Assembly: GCF_022458985.1 (NCBI RefSeq)
Contig: NC_061786.1
Location: 16,622,974 to 16,686,973, forward strand
DNA length: 64,000 nt
Origin: Mugil cephalus
Lineage: Eukaryota > Chordata > Actinopteri > Mugiliformes > Mugilidae
Direction: 5' to 3'
The notes below the pieces were generated by a model. That model saw only the letters and a list, made by a program, of their open reading frames with translations, did not search any database and had not been told where the DNA came from. A program made the position numbers and the translations under genes. Within the stretch, counting starts at the first letter, position 1. The number at the start of each line of letters is the position of its first letter. This document shows positions 31,909 through 46,325 of this stretch, one piece after another.

Positions 31909-34900
31909 GAAAGTAACTAGATGTTTTGAGAGTTAATTATTATTTTTGTGGGCAGTATAACCTACAGGAGTCAATGTGAATTCTCATTAAACCCACATTA
32001 AAGCCCAAAACATTCATTACTTTAATTCTTGGTTATTTGGAAATACGACGCACAGTGTGATTGCCAAAGATGAGGTACTGGCCAGAAAATAAAGTTTATT
32101 AACTATGTGTGTGCATTTGGTTTGTTGAGTGAATTTCTTAATTTAAGTACAATTTAGAAACTTTCAGTAAATCAAACTAGATAAACAAAGAAGTTATTGT
32201 ACCATTCGACAACCACAAGATCAAATACGACACCATGTATTTCTAATAACCACAGGACTTGTAGACCGCCAGTGGAGCAGTAATGCTGTAAAGATTACTA
32301 AGCAGAGTGGAAGTCTGATTGAAAAGGGAAATTGCATGTTGTCAAATAACGCTGTAATGCAATGTTGACACAATGATAACTCCCATAACACGGCGACAAC
32401 TGAATCTATTTTTATTACCACGAGGCAGGCTAAATCTGTATTCAGACAGTATTTGTTTAAGAAATGTTTTCCAGCTGTCAGGTGGAGTGCCACTGATACT
32501 ATGTGTGTCGTGTTGCGCGCGTGCGATCCAGGGTGTTACTTCACGGCTCAGTGGTTGCTAGGCTGAGCAAGCTGCTTTTTCACCTGCAGCTGAGTGCGTC
32601 TGCTGATGCAGACAATTTGTCCAGCTGCCATTAACTATCGCTATTTTTCAAGTTAAGAAAGGGAAAACGGCGTCAAGAATTTATTTAAGTCCTGGATTTG
32701 GACAGTTTTGATTAAATTGAGAAAAAGTTATTGATGTTTTTTTTTTTGTTTGCGTTGTTGCTGCTGTTGTAGTTGGAACTTTACAGTGTGCCTAAAAGCT
32801 TTTTGAGTTGCATTTTTAACTCATCCATGTCATGCATATGGGATGGTGCAGAATCTATTTTAGTCATTTCAGCTGTCTGCACACAGGCGACGTAATGACT
32901 CGTAACGATTGCACGCCTGTAAGCATGACCCGAGGTGAAACCATTCGCCCTTCGTGTCTGTTTTCCCGTGTTTTTATGTACATAACTGCTGCGTTTTGAG
33001 CTGACAGGCTATCTGTGCTACATTTGTAAGTCAACACTGCTTTCCACTAGATTTCTGAAGTATTTTTTACTCACTTTATACTTTACATAAGTCTCTGGCT
33101 CTTGAGTATTTCCACAATTTGGACTGTAGTTTCTGCAGATTTCTGTAGATTGATTTGACAGCTGTAGTTGTATTGTAGAGGACGGTTATATTTGGAGCAA
33201 CGAGTTCACGAGCAACGATGGATTTCTGGAGTTCAAATAGTCAACATTAAAAGCATGAAGCTTCAGCCTTAAATAATTTACAATCTCATCACTTTGTCCT
33301 TTTTGCTCTTGAGTATGTTTGCATCTCACGCATGCACATCATTCCTATTCGTAAGTTAAACTTTAACTACTGCTTTTAGTTTATTAAGGACAGACCTTTG
33401 TCCCTTATTTCCTAATAGAAGATAGTAATCAATAATAAATCTAACCTGCAAAAAGCCTCGTTTCCTTTTGTTTCCAAACAGATATTTCAGTGTGAATTCA
33501 GTATATGTGAACCTCTAACAGTGAAATCTAAATTCATACAGAATATATGATGATACCATAACGGACTTTCCTGTAGGTGGAAGCATAACAAGTAAAACAT
33601 TCATGTTTTGTTATTTTTATCACTTGAAAAGCATTTAATTAAATTTACAAAGCTGTGGTATTTTTGGCTTTATGGTGTAGGTTATATAAGGGAATGGAGT
33701 TAGTGCTGCTGTTAGTAGCACACTGGCAAAAAACAATGTGTTTTCTAAGGTGGTTCAAACACCTCAAAACAACTAGTAATAAAAGTAAATGATTTACAAA
33801 CAAGCCTCATTTTACAGTAATAGTAAAGAAATGATTGGTTTAAAAGCGTTACCCACGTATGTTTTGATGTGCATCAGCTGCCTCCTGCTGTCAGGATACT
33901 CAGGTTGGATTTCTTGCTCCGTCGACACCGACAGCAGTTGAATTTTACATCAGCACTGTAAAGTCGAGCTTTGTAGACTGGAACACCTTATTAAAGGCCG
34001 AGCCTCAGACAGACGGATTAAAGCAACGACTGCCCACAGCTCTTCACTCACAATGAATGCAGCGAGAGTTCAAGGCGCCGTGGAAAGTGAAGAAATGGAT
34101 GCATTCATGATTTTGTAAAGTCTGCATTTAGTCGCACAGCACAAAGATTTCACTGTGCTCAGACGACCCTGTGTATCCCGTGTATATTTGTGATAAATCT
34201 CCTAAATAGTAGCTGTAAAGAGAATTAAGGACATTTGTTTTTATCTGTTAACAACCATAGCTTAACTAAGTGGATGTTGGTGTACAATCAAATAATGAAT
34301 GATAATATAGGAGAAAACAGCAATAATACTACATATATCTGTTAAGAACAGTTGGTAAAATCAACACAGATAATATAACAAATAAATACCGTCTGTAAAA
34401 CATCGTAATTATAGTCAACTTTCTGCTGCTTCCAGGTCTGTGGGCAGTCTGTTTCCATAAAACTACAAGCAGTCTCACCAAATACTCTGCATTTGTCTGT
34501 TTCTTAATCCCTGGGTGGAAAGAATTTTCTCTCAGACCACCAGCCAACAGTGAAGCAGTCAAGAGAAAAGTCCTGGGTTTGCATACACATTGATTGAGGG
34601 GTGTGAAATGTGTCTGTGGGTCTTTTTGGGAGTGCACTTCATATTTTCTCATAAATGAAAAAGAGAAGTTATGATACAATATTGATCTCTTTTTGAGGCA
34701 TTAAAGGTTGCCCCCAGCTTCAACAGCAGGGATTGATATCCTGCTTGAACGGACTCCAGGGGTCGATGCCTGGGAGATAAGTGAACGCTCGTCTCGGGCT
34801 TGGGAAGCGTTTGATTTGTTATTTACGTCCAGGGCAGCCAGATCTAAATTTGGCATCGGACCAGACCTGCAAATCCTTAAGGTGTCATTTATACAGGCGA

Positions 34901-35699
34901 GGTTAACAGCCGACTTCAGGCTACAAGCAAATAGCACCTCCTCAGCATCGGCCGTGGCAGCGTCGGTCTCGGTGGTCAGTGCTATTTGTACACAGCCTCG
35001 ATTCAAGTCAATTCTCCAGATGTAGAGTGTGAAACGAAGTGGTCACGAAAAGATGTGAAGTTCAGCAAAGCGAGGCAAAGAAGATTAAGCATTTCCACAG
35101 GTCTGGAAATAGTCCGCTGTGCATTTTAGTTGCAGAGACGAGCGTCGTTAAAAAAGTTTCAAGCAGTTTGATTTCATTTCGATCGCGTCTGAATGTCATC
35201 GACGTGTGCAAGCGGAGATATGAGGGACTAGACTGGCTGATGGGATTTGCTTTTGTTCCCTGCTGTGCACTGAGACATCATTAATTTACCCATCTGCTCT
35301 TTCGGCCTCGGTGCATTGGATAAAGTGGCTTGCCAAGCCGTGCTGGCCGTGAATCCAATGGGTTATGCACCCATAAAGCATTTTTCTTATTCTCTAGTGA
35401 CTTCGTGTTATCTACCCAGCATTATCCACATCCAGTCAGAGCTGCACAGTGTCAGATAAACACTGCAAATAGCTTCCTAAAACTGTAGTCAAGGTTAGAC
35501 AAGCCATGCCTACATTTATATTTTGTTAGCTCTCTGGCCAAGTAGTGGTTCTGCATCGTACGTTGATTGTTTCAGTTTCATTTTCTATACAGCTCAATGG
35601 GTAAAAATGCAATAATGTTATATATCCAACTTTGCTTTAGTCGTTTTCCAGACTTGTCCTGTGTAGGAAACTGAGACGAGGAGCAAAGCTTCACTTTTA
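31909..35699. other. Intron 1 segment without gene
   Basis: No exon recognised. 34701-35025 is open on both strands (105 codons on plus, 101 on minus), less AT-rich than its surroundings and free of obvious repeats. It matches no protein known to me. Confidence 0.4.
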
Positions 35700-36260
35700 A
35701 GAAGACAGGAAACCTCTTCACTTTCATTACTGTAATATCCTAAAAAAGTATAATATTCTTGATCTAAATAGCCATCAAGTCTTCATGGATACCCATCTCA
35801 TCTTCAAAGTTTTAAATGCTCTTGTCCCCCCCACCTCTGAATGAATTCATCCAGAGACAAAACATTGAAGGACGAGGAACGATAGCTCTAACTAGAGGTG
35901 ACTGTAATGTACCGAGGCGTAAAACGGTTTTATCGGTAAGAGGTAGACATAGCTGGAATAAGTTACCACCACACATCCAGAACAGTGACAACTACTTACT
36001 ATTTTAAAAGAAATCTCAAACACTGGTTGAAAACCAACCTCACATAGCCTAAAAGTTTTAATCTGATGTATTCACTCTGGATTCTTCGACATGTCTGTTC
36101 TGATATTGTCTGTGTCCTTTTTGACTTGTGTCGACATAGTCTGTCCGTGCCTGGTTCTGTAATTGTCTTTTGCATGAGTGTTGTTTTAAGGTCTTCTTTG
36201 TCTGTGTTGTGTAGCTGCCTTGGGACTACGGCTGAAAATGAGCATCTGTGCTAAGACCGA
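35700..36260 (+). pseudogene. 3' end of a decayed non-LTR retrotransposon (LINE ORF2 C-terminus)
   Basis: The conceptual peptide runs HQVFMDTHLIFKVLNALVPP, NEFIQRQN, NVPRRKTVL, RHSWNKLPPHIQ, then after a one-base shift near 36003 FKRNLKHWLKTNL. This spacing (yK.LN.LaP, R.....vPr..T, Wn.LP, FK..LK..L) is the standard C-terminus of fish LINE reverse-transcriptase proteins. Only the 3' end is present, as expected of 5'-truncated insertion. The clade was not determined. Confidence 0.75.
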
Positions 36261-38250
36261 CGCATTTACACTGATGTCAAACGCATCAGTGTTGATTATT
36301 ATGCACTGTCCCAATTCAGTAAACTAATAATAATAAAAAAAAAAAGAAGTTAAACACTATTTGATATTCTTGCTTCATTCAGCAAATTTAACTTGTAATC
36401 ATCAGAAAAGGATTCACATCCTTCCTCTCCGGTCATGATTATCTGCGTGTGCCTTGCAGCACATCTTGAATAGAATTGACAGAGAGGTCTCTTGAGGTTG
36501 ACTTTGTGTTCTGGTCCTGTGACCGTGTTTCTTCAAGGAATAAAACTAACGCAGCAGCTGATAACAAATATTGTAGTTTGATTGTGATTGAGTGATCAGT
36601 TGGTCTATGAAATATAATAAATTAAAAAGAGTTTTGTTTAAAGTGTCTTCACGACAAACTAACACTATACTGTCACTAGATGTATGAAAAACCCAAATAT
36701 TCACATCTGAGAAGCTAAAACTGGAAAATATTCAAATCAAAAATATTTTCTGATTCATTCTCTATTAATCCATTAATTACCCGACTAACCTCTTCAGCTC
36801 TAGATGCAACAACTAGTAACCTTTGTCTCTTCCCAGTGAATATTATTTAATTAAGGCCAACAGTCATCATTAGAGTCTGAACCAGGAAGTCATTTTTATG
36901 TTGTCTGGTTGTATTTGTCAAACAGATTTCTACTTATGTTTTCTTGTGTCCAACTAGTCACAATTGTTAATGTTGGGAAGGTTTAATTCTATAGCTATGG
37001 AGAGGAACATGATGAAAAACAGCCACGTCACATGTTTGTATTTCTCTGATTGTGTTTTTAATTGTGTCTGGCATTTAGGTTTTTACCCGATCATTTGGAG
37101 ATCTAATTTGTGGATTTATTTGCTGATTCGAAGCTGTTCCATGCTTGTGTTTTCAACGTTAACAGTGGCGTGAAATGAGAAATAGACAGTAAGGAGCTGT
37201 ACAGTAATCAACTATATTTCTTTTTGGTAATTTGAAAATGTTCTTAATATTGGAACCATTCAGGCTCCGAAGTAATATTGTCTTTGCGTTGTGTCTAAAA
37301 CAGACGAAACCTATATAAGGAGTCCAACCATTTGCAGTTTTTCCCTTTTAGATCCTTCTCTTTGTTTTACCGTTTGTGTCAGACACCTGGCTGAGATTTA
37401 CATATTCCTCGTAGCTGTGTTTAAATCAGCCATCTGCTCCAGTCAAAGCTCTTCTTCTGATTCCCTACGCTGCCCGTTTATATCTTGGATCCGTGCAGTC
37501 ATTATTCCCCTCAGCTGCTCGTACATTATTGCTACGCATTTATTTATTTTTTTTGGTTTGACGTCTGCCTTCTCAGATTAGCAGGCTTCTCTCTCTCCTC
37601 GTGACGCTGGATGATTAGAAAGTAATAATGGGTGTGAAGACTAATGGCCTCCAGAAGGAGTGTGTGTCATTGTGTGTGTGTGTGTGTTTGTGAGCGTGTG
37701 CCGTATCCCCGTCCTCCTTACAAGTAAATATGAGATGGACTTAAAATCTGGGCCAAGGTGAGAGAAGAACAAATTAGTCTCTTTCCTCTCCTGCTCCCCC
37801 CCCCCCCCTTGCACTGCTGTCACACTTTCCCCCCCCCCCACCTTACCCCTCCTCCCGTTTGCCCCCCTCCAAACCTCCGATCTCCCCCTTCTCTCCTCCG
37901 CTCTCGTGGCTCCATTTTGCGTCAGCTGCAGCCAAGCAGGCAGCCATTGCACACAGAGGGGGGGAGAAACACTCCTCTCCTCTGCCTCATCTGTCTCTGT
38001 TATGCTATTCCACAGCCTTGCCCCCCTTTTTTTTTTTTCCCCCTTCTTCTTATGATCTATTTATCCTTTATTCACAGAGGTAGTTCTCAGGAGACTAGAA
38101 AAAAAAATCTATTTTTCAGCAAAGATCTTATCAGTTTGTGCAGTTCACACAGCATCCTTCCCCTCCCCTCCTCTTTGCCGGGATCAGGCTTTGTGAGCTG
38201 CAGAGAATGAGCGTACAGTAGTTTGTGGCAATAACAGATGGGCTGTGTGC

Positions 38251-38281
<31 letters not shown>

Positions 38282-41200
38282 CGCACGAACATGACGACGT
38301 CTCCGACTGTGACTTTCTCTGTCGGATGGGTAATCTCCTGTGTGACATAATCATAATCTGCTTAAACCAGACAGCCACGGTCGGCCTCAAGGCTGTTCCA
38401 CCTTCTAAGGCCAAGGCAGTCTGGTCTCAGCGAGCACGGAGCCCTGGCAGCGTGATGAAGTGCAGTTATTGTCTTTGGTGGTTCAGCTCGCAGTTGTGGT
38501 CCAGAGGGAGTGATTTTGGTTCAAGCTTACATGACGTTGGCCTTGATTGTGGAGACTTGAGAGCTTTCAGATTTTCCTTTTGTTGTAGTGGAGTTGTATG
38601 GTTTTCCTATTATTTGTTGAGGCTCGATTATAAGCCAGGATGTGTTCCCACACTCCTTAGAAGGACAAAGACAAAACAGATGGACCTTTGGCCTCAAAAA
38701 CCCACTGTTCACTACACAGCAGACAGGTGTGATTACCACCGAGCAATCAGATTGGCAAATATATAATTATTTCATTAGAGGTGAAAAAATAAAATATCCA
38801 CAAAAAGTGGATACATTGGGTATTAACATATTTGCCAATTCGTTTTCAGAAAGATCAGATGCAGGCAAGTTCATCAAGAGGAAAGAGGAAAATTATACCA
38901 AGTGGCAATTCCAGGATAAAAACACTACCAACGCAAAAATGCCAAAAGATTGTAGTTGCTGCAGTGGTCTTTTGAAACTGGCTAAGAAATAGTCCACTAG
39001 TTAGTCCATAGTCCATTATGTTAAAATGTCCAACTCTACAGCCTGGCATTTTTTGTTTGTTTATATTTTTTTTGTTCTTTTGTTAAAAAACTATTTATTC
39101 GGTACATGCAACATAAAAAAGGAGCATGCTTTTTGTATCAGTCCGTCTTTAAATTACCGTAATAACACACATATTACATTTAGAGACAAATAGCAGCAGC
39201 TTATGCAGTTCATCAGTTCATATGCATGAATACTAAACATGTATGAGATGTGTGCTCTGTGGACAAATGTAAGAAAGTTTAAATAAAGTATCAGTAGATA
39301 AATCTAATTCATAGTAAACGCTTGACTTTCAGTCTGACTTTGCTTGCTAGCATTGATCAAGTTGAACTAGTTCATGATACGTCTGAAGTGCAGCTCTCCT
39401 TAAATAATTTTAAATATCCACGGTCTAAAAAATCAAGAGTAAAAACATCGGGTTTTAAAAAGTGGAGGTAACATCCATTTTTAGTAGTGAATAACACAAA
39501 TAGTTTCTCATGCTATATGTTACGACATAAGCACAACATTGGTAGAATCGTGCAAAAAAAAATTGTTATGAGTCCATGGTGGAGTAAATTAAACCCTGGT
39601 GAGCCGCCATAGTATTAACATTGTATGGGAAACACTTGTCCATTCACGACAAGGGTACGAGGCTTAAATTTATCTAACTTGCATATTTCCATTGTAATAA
39701 GGTTTAAGTTTGTACATAAATAAAGGCTTGACATCATTTTGCATCAAAGTTGCACATTATTAGACTTATGTGTGATATATTTGAGGGTTCACAGCGTGAA
39801 GCGTCACATGTTCCAGTTTCAAAGGAAAATGGGAGAGAATACAGCTGATTGATGGTTTCTGTAGCAATGTATGATGTCTGTAAAGTGGAAAGTGTAATGA
39901 TTAACTCCGGGCTTTAGAGACATTTGGCTTTTATCACTTTGAAGGTCCTGAATGGTAAAAGCAGGGAACAAGTGGCATTTCACGGCGGTGACATCTTTAT
40001 TGCAGTTTTAATTGGAGCTGACAGGTGTAAGCTCTGAACTTGCTCGTCTCTGCCCGTCTGCAGTTGACTTACTTGAAATGACGTGACAGAACGCGACCAC
40101 ACACTCCTAGTAAGAGGACAGCGGATAGTGTTTAGGTGACGTGAGTTTGATGCATTGCTTCCTCGTGATGTTTGCTCTGTGGAAACATCCTGTTTGTAGG
40201 TAGTTATTGGTGCAGCGGATCATGCTGGTTCCTGCCTGCTGTTGTCATCCTCTTGTTTCTGTTGCTTTGACAAGCAGAACAGGTTTGTGAGGTTTACCAC
40301 TGGAGACCTCTATAAGTTATTTTGCACTGTTTCCTGCCGTCCTCTCCGGTATCGTATCAAAGTCGGCGCTCTGACTAGCAAACATGTCATCTGGTAGTTT
40401 ACACACTAACACCTGAACAGCTGGTACCATGCAATACGAATTCAATACGTTCCTCGTTAACAAGACGAAGCTGGTTTGCATTTCTGTATTTACTTCCTGT
40501 TTGAACCAGATCATTTAGCTGATTTGGAAAATACCAAGAGAAACGAATGAACAAAGCGCACGAAGGCGATAGAAGCTAAAGCTGTTTCGTCCTTTTTCCA
40601 CAGTCAGTTCTCTACACTAAAAATAGCTTGAAAATATGCTGTTTGCTAGAGCTTGTGTATTATCATTACCCAACTCGAGTCTCTCATTTTCCTCTTCCTA
40701 TTTTCTAGTATGAATGAGACACTTCCTGCAGACATGTTTTAGATACAAGCCCGAGATGTTCACACGTTTCCGACTGTATTTGTTCCCTGTTTGCAACCCC
40801 CCCCCCCACCCCCCACCATCCCCTCCCTTGCCCCTACCAGCCGACCTACCCTGATGTATTTTGCAGATTTGAACTATGAGACAGGCAGTCGGTTGCAATC
40901 AGATACCAGCATGCAGAAGAAACAGTGCCCGGTCTAGCGCAGGCTGAAGCATTTTCAGCAACAAGCGTAGCCGATGCAGAGTATGACGAGTAGAAACGCT
41001 CTGGGACGACTGAAAAATTTAAAGTTGGCATGTTTTCCTAATCACACTGCTGCATGGATTTATTTGGCCCTGCAGCCAGAGAACATTAAAACAGAGTTGC
41101 TTATTCAGAGTTTGAACTGTTGACTGGTTGTTGGGCACATGCCAGTGTTTTTGCAGAAGTGAGACATCCTGAGATTTGCCAGTTTTTCCTCCAGATTTTT

Positions 41201-44200
41201 TTTTTTAAATTACAGTCAATGTACTCTTTTATTGAATTATACAACTATATCGTATATCAGTTACAACCGTGTACAGTTCTCTAATAGAAGCGAAACCCTG
41301 GGAGTGCTTCTGGTATAATTATGCCTCCGTTCTGGTGATTGAGCTGTGGCAAGAGGCGTTATATCTTTGGGTTGAGAAACCTGCATATATTTATGAATGC
41401 AATACGCTTTAACAGAGTGTCAGAGTAGAACTTCATGGTAATTTTTCTCCACAACTCAACAAGTCACAGTCAAATTGCAAACATTGTTATACACATGTCT
41501 AACAAAAATAAAACTGTCATTTCATTTTCTACAAGTCAACTTCACTATGACGGTATAAAGCTCTTCTGTTAATTGCATGTGCGATGATATTATTTGAACC
41601 CGTACAGACACACATGCAAAACTGCAACAAGACTAGTTGACAGAATCGTACAACAATGAGGTTATGATTCAAGTCACAGCTGTGCCCCGGCTCACATCCT
41701 CTCACTGAGCCTCGTAGTCATAATGCCCAGTTTGTTTCAGCGAAAATCACAATGCACGGTTTGATTAGCGCTTTTAATAACTGACTTGTTTGTGCTCTTG
41801 AAAACAGATTAATTTAAATCCTTTCATGCGAGCTGCATGATGAATAAACCGGTCATTCCGCTCCGTCTTTCAAATGTAGCCAGTGGTCTGTGACGACGAC
41901 TGCTCCTTATGCTTGACTTTAAATTAAAATTGTGTGCGATTGCGCTCAGTTTTTTTTATTTTTTATTTTAGTAACGGTGTAAAGTTCAGCTTTTCGCGCA
42001 ATAAATTGGCTTATTTGGTCAAATGTGGTTGGGAAACATGATTTTTGTGAATGAGTAATTAGTATTCCTACAAAATTTCATGAGAGTATTGCCTTAACTG
42101 CTATAGGGCATTTTCTCAAGAGTCGAGCAAGTTATCTACAGCGAGCAGAAGTAAACCATGAGATTATAAATAAAACAGAAACCGAGGAGTGTTTAATGAC
42201 TTCTATTTTGCTCTACATTAAGCCTCATTATTGTCACAGCTAGTAGGAAAGATCAGAGTTTGGGAAAAAAAACAACAGTGGTAATCCACCGATTAAGCAG
42301 TGACAACCGTGAGGCGGCTGCCTCTTTTATGACTTGTTCTTAGCTGTAAACTATAAATGATGCTGTGTGACTATGTTGTCTTGCTTTCACCTGCTCCTGT
42401 GTGCTTGAGAACACATACTATATATGTCTGAGGGCTTTACGAGCAATAACCAGGCGGTCTGCACGGTTCGTTGTTACACAGTTCAAGTGTTCTTCCCTCT
42501 GCTTTTGCAGGAATAAAACTTTCATTATTATTATCTCTGCTTTATGCATACTTAACAACAGTACGCGTGCATACAGTCTAGCGGATTAATGCGTGCGTTT
42601 GGTGTATTCAGGAAACCGCGTCAATCTGACCTGCCATCTGGAGGGTTGACCCCCGCTCATTTTTTCAGTCAAAGGATGATCCCTCAAGCCGCCGGGTTCA
42701 CGAAGATTCAAGTTAATTGAGCCCGTTTAAATCCATCCAGGCTAAACTAGTCTGCTGTCCTCGAGCGGCCACGGTTCACCCATGACACCGGCTCGGTATT
42801 ATTCAGGGATAAATCACAGACGGGTGAGGAACAGGGACACCTCGCTCTGCCTCTTTCTCTTTACATCATCTTAACGCTGTCATAAAGACATAACATTTAA
42901 AGTGCGTTGCAGACGCCACAGCCTGGCAGGGAGGAGAGGGAGATGGTGATTGTGGTTTACAGTTACAGATAACAGCCAAGGCTGATTTAGGTCAAATCCT
43001 CCTCTAGCTGAAAGGGCTGAGATGAAATAGCTTTTTGAGAAAACAACAAAAGTGCTTAAATGACTGCCGAGCTGAAAATGACTTAATTTGCGATGTGTTC
43101 TGGCTATGTTGCTACGGAAACCAACCTTGCGGAGACGAGTGCTTTGCAGGGGTTAGCGTCAATTTGCGCAGACAAAGCGGCCGATCGGTTTTTAATAAGT
43201 GAGCGCGCCACGTTGCCGCACGCGCTGTTTGAATATGGCCACAGATAGAGGTGCAAAAAAAAAAATAAAAGTTAATCCACTTCAGCCCGAGCTCGATGTA
43301 ACAGCAGCCCAGCAAGTCAGCGGCTATGATGTCCTGAGACTGGAAAAACAAAGTTAAGCAGCTTTAGTGGGTGCCACTCACTTAGAGCTCTGCAGAGTGG
43401 TACATCCACTCAGTTACTAGTTGTACTATAAAGAGAGAAAAACTTCTCTCTAGTTTGTGTCTGTTCAGTTTGATCTTGCAGGGTCCAAGTAAGATTTTGG
43501 ACATTTACTTTTTTTTTTTTAATACTTAACCAGTTTTTGTTTCTGCTCCAAGGACAAGAATTTGGCTTTAACGATGACTGTTTGTTTGTGCCTGTGGTTA
43601 GGTTCTGTCTAAACGAGTTCTAAATGTTAAGTTAAGCATATTTAGAGCTTGAGGAGATGGTGAGCATGAACACAGTGGGCTGAAATCGTGTTTTTTTTTT
43701 TTTTTTTTTTTTTTTTTCCCATGTGTGATTTAAAGAGGCTGTAAAATAGTTCTGCAGGTATGTTCAGCTCTAGAAGTCGCGATGCGTGGTATTGTAATAA
43801 AGAGGAAGTGCTCCTTAGCCGCGTAGATATGATTTACCATTTATTCATTTATTTGACTTTGTACGGTACATTTTTATCTAGTAGACTCCTGAATCTCAGT
43901 CTACAGCTCCAGGTTGTCAGGATGCTTTCAGTCTTGTCAGGATAAAAACTGTACCTGAAAATGTACCTGCTCTCTGCTTTGTGACGATCCTGCTGAAAAT
44001 AACTGTGACTTTTCACTTGTAATTTCACTTCTCCTTCTAGTTCCTCAGCGCGGTTTAGGTTCTTAGGTACGCTTCATCCATGTATGTTCTACTTGTTTCA
44101 CACTGCAACATACAAAAGAGTTACTTTGGCAACTAGAGCCTGGAAAGTCAACTCTCCACCGATTGTCAGCTGCAGAACAGTTGGTGATCTGGCTTTAAAC

Positions 44201-45420
44201 TATCAGTTGTTTTGGTAGTCACACTTATTTTTCTGCATTTGTGATCACTTACTTTATTTTTAGTGGAGATCTATTTGTGCCACTACCCACGCTTTTGGTA
44301 TTAACATGCGCCGTGAGTGATCGGATCACAACTTACCAGCTTTAAGTTCACGTGTTCACACTTTTGATCATATCACAGTTTTTAAGCTCTGTATGCAAAT
44401 CGACATACACTGGGATACTGTGCAAACTGTTGCTGCTTCCACCGTTTTGAGTGGGTGTGCATCCTGGCATGGTGACCTGCTACTAATTTTGAAACACATC
44501 CAAATGTGGCCCTCTCTGTGTTCACATCTGTACTTTAGGTTGAGACAAACACCATAAAAAGATAATTATGTGTTGTAGCTTCCTTGGAATGTCTGTAAAA
44601 AAAAAAAAAAAAAAAAAACAGTGCCTTGCATTAACTGGTTTCTCCTCCATTGTCTGTCTTTCTTTCTCACTTTGTCACGTATCCAGTTCAGTACATGTAC
44701 CTATTTCTCTCATCTGCGGACGCCACAACGTAGGACTCAAATCCTGTAATAGTGACCGCACTCTGTCACTTAATCATGCTCATTCTCTCTCAGATACACT
44801 ACTATATTGACCGTAGAGACAGAAATAGCATTGGCCTCATCGATGAAAACACAAGACGGGATGAGAGCAACCAGTTCTTGGCTTCTCCCCTCCTGACGCT
44901 TTAAGTGGGGAATCCAGCCTTGTGTTTTCATGTCTCAAACAATGCACAATTGCAGCCCACGGTGTTGGAAACGGGGACTCTGCACACCGCATCTCTAGAG
45001 ATAATGGCCAATTATAGCAGATGCAGTACAGGTTAAAGCTGTCAGAAGAAATGGCCAGCAGGGACCATGACAGCAGGAATGTGTGCTAAAGAAAAAAAAA
45101 CAAAACAAAATTGCTGCACAAGCCTTTGCATGAAGTAGACTGAGCAGCATGCATCTGAAAGAGATAATCACCTTATTGTTACAGGCAGTCAAATCCTCTT
45201 TGTCGTGTTTAAGAACTTTATAGTAAAGACTGATACCAAGTTTTTTCACAGATGGATAAAAATGAGGAATGTATGTTGGTTGAGATAGATTTGTTGGCAT
45301 ATGAAAAAGTAAATAGAGGATCTGTGTGGTACTTTAATAATGTCAACTTATCTGAAGATGTTTTGCTTCTGGGAGAAGATTGAATACAACCATATTTCAG
45401 CAGTAGGTACCGAGTCCTTA
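36261..45420. other. Intron 1 segment without gene
   Basis: No coding exon recognised. Simple repeats: (TG)n near 37670-37690, C tracts near 37797-37808 and 40797-40812, (GT/GC)n 38246-38284, T27 at 43691-43717 and A run near 44589-44608. Confidence 0.4.
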
Positions 45421-46325
45421 TACACCAGTCAGACATAACATCAGGACCACTTTTGTTTGTGCCTCCAGAACAGTTCTAGGGGTTTAATGGAGGGACCTCT
45501 GTGGATCATCCCACAGATACTTGATCAGTTTGGGATCTAGTGAATTTGAAGGCCAAGTTCTTGAAGGCCACGTTTTTTGAGTTGTTCCTAAACAATAAAG
45601 AGGATCCTGTTGGGGATGGCTGCTGCCATCAATGAGCGTCTTTGCTATGGGGTGGGGGCGCATGTTCTGGTCTAGGTGGATGGTACTTGTCTAAGGCCAC
45701 ATCCATACGTACCAAAATCTCCGGTTTTCCTTGGTGCTGCTTCGAGAATTTCTGCGTAAAGATGGATCCATTGAAAAACCGCATCCAGTTGTAGAAAGGT
45801 CGTAGTACATATCTGTATGTACTCCCTGTATGTGTACTGCGTATATCTCCCAATGCATGGCATTGTTTCTACCACAAAACTCAGCCAAAAATAAAGAACA
45901 AGAGCATGCGTACATACAGTCCGGATGACAGCCCATAATCCCTTTTAGCTCATCGTAGTGGCGAAGCAACAGTCCATATTGACCTGGGCCACCCAGCAAG
46001 GGTCGGTATCTGATAACAGCACCGTTACAAGCCTGTAGCGCGCAATTGATGTTGTTATGAGATGTCGGGAGCTAGAGAGGCGAGGAGTGGGCCGATGACT
46101 TCATCATGTTCATATCGGGTGTCCACACAAATGGGGAAAAACAGAAACCACACAGGCTCTGTATTTGTCTATTTAACCCTTGGACCTGGATTCAGAAAAG
46201 GGCGTGGTCCCAGTCGCTGAAAAATCCGGATGCGTCATGAGTGTTGGCCTAAATGTGAAAGGCGAATGCCAGGTCCAAAAGATGACCAATGTTATTTACT
46301 CCTCCTGTCAGTGCTCATGCTGTTA
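45421..46325 (+). mobile_element. Family A TIR element, copy 2, split by a nested insertion
   Basis: The left end TACACCAGTCAGACATAACA and interior (ATACTTGATCAGTTTGGGAT, GGGGATGGCTGCTGCCATCA) align with copy 1 in the same orientation up to GGTCTAGGTGGATGGTACTT. The remainder resumes at 46253 (TGCCAGGTCCAAA, TTATTTACTCCTCCTGTCAG). The right terminal repeat is decayed after GTGCTCATGCTG. The 555 bp between is a separate element. Confidence 0.8.
45695..46249. mobile_element. Nested element with TAA target duplication (PIF/Harbinger-like MITE)
   Basis: A 555-bp insertion begins GGCCACATCCATACG and ends with the inverse of GGCCAACACTCATGACG. It is flanked by TAA at 45692-45694 and 46250-46252. 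A 3-bp TWA target duplication is characteristic of PIF/Harbinger elements. It interrupts copy 2 of family A. No transposase ORF is visible. Confidence 0.75.

Noticed and set aside
37641..38414. ORFs across C-rich and (GT)n tracts
   Set aside because: Low-complexity translation only.
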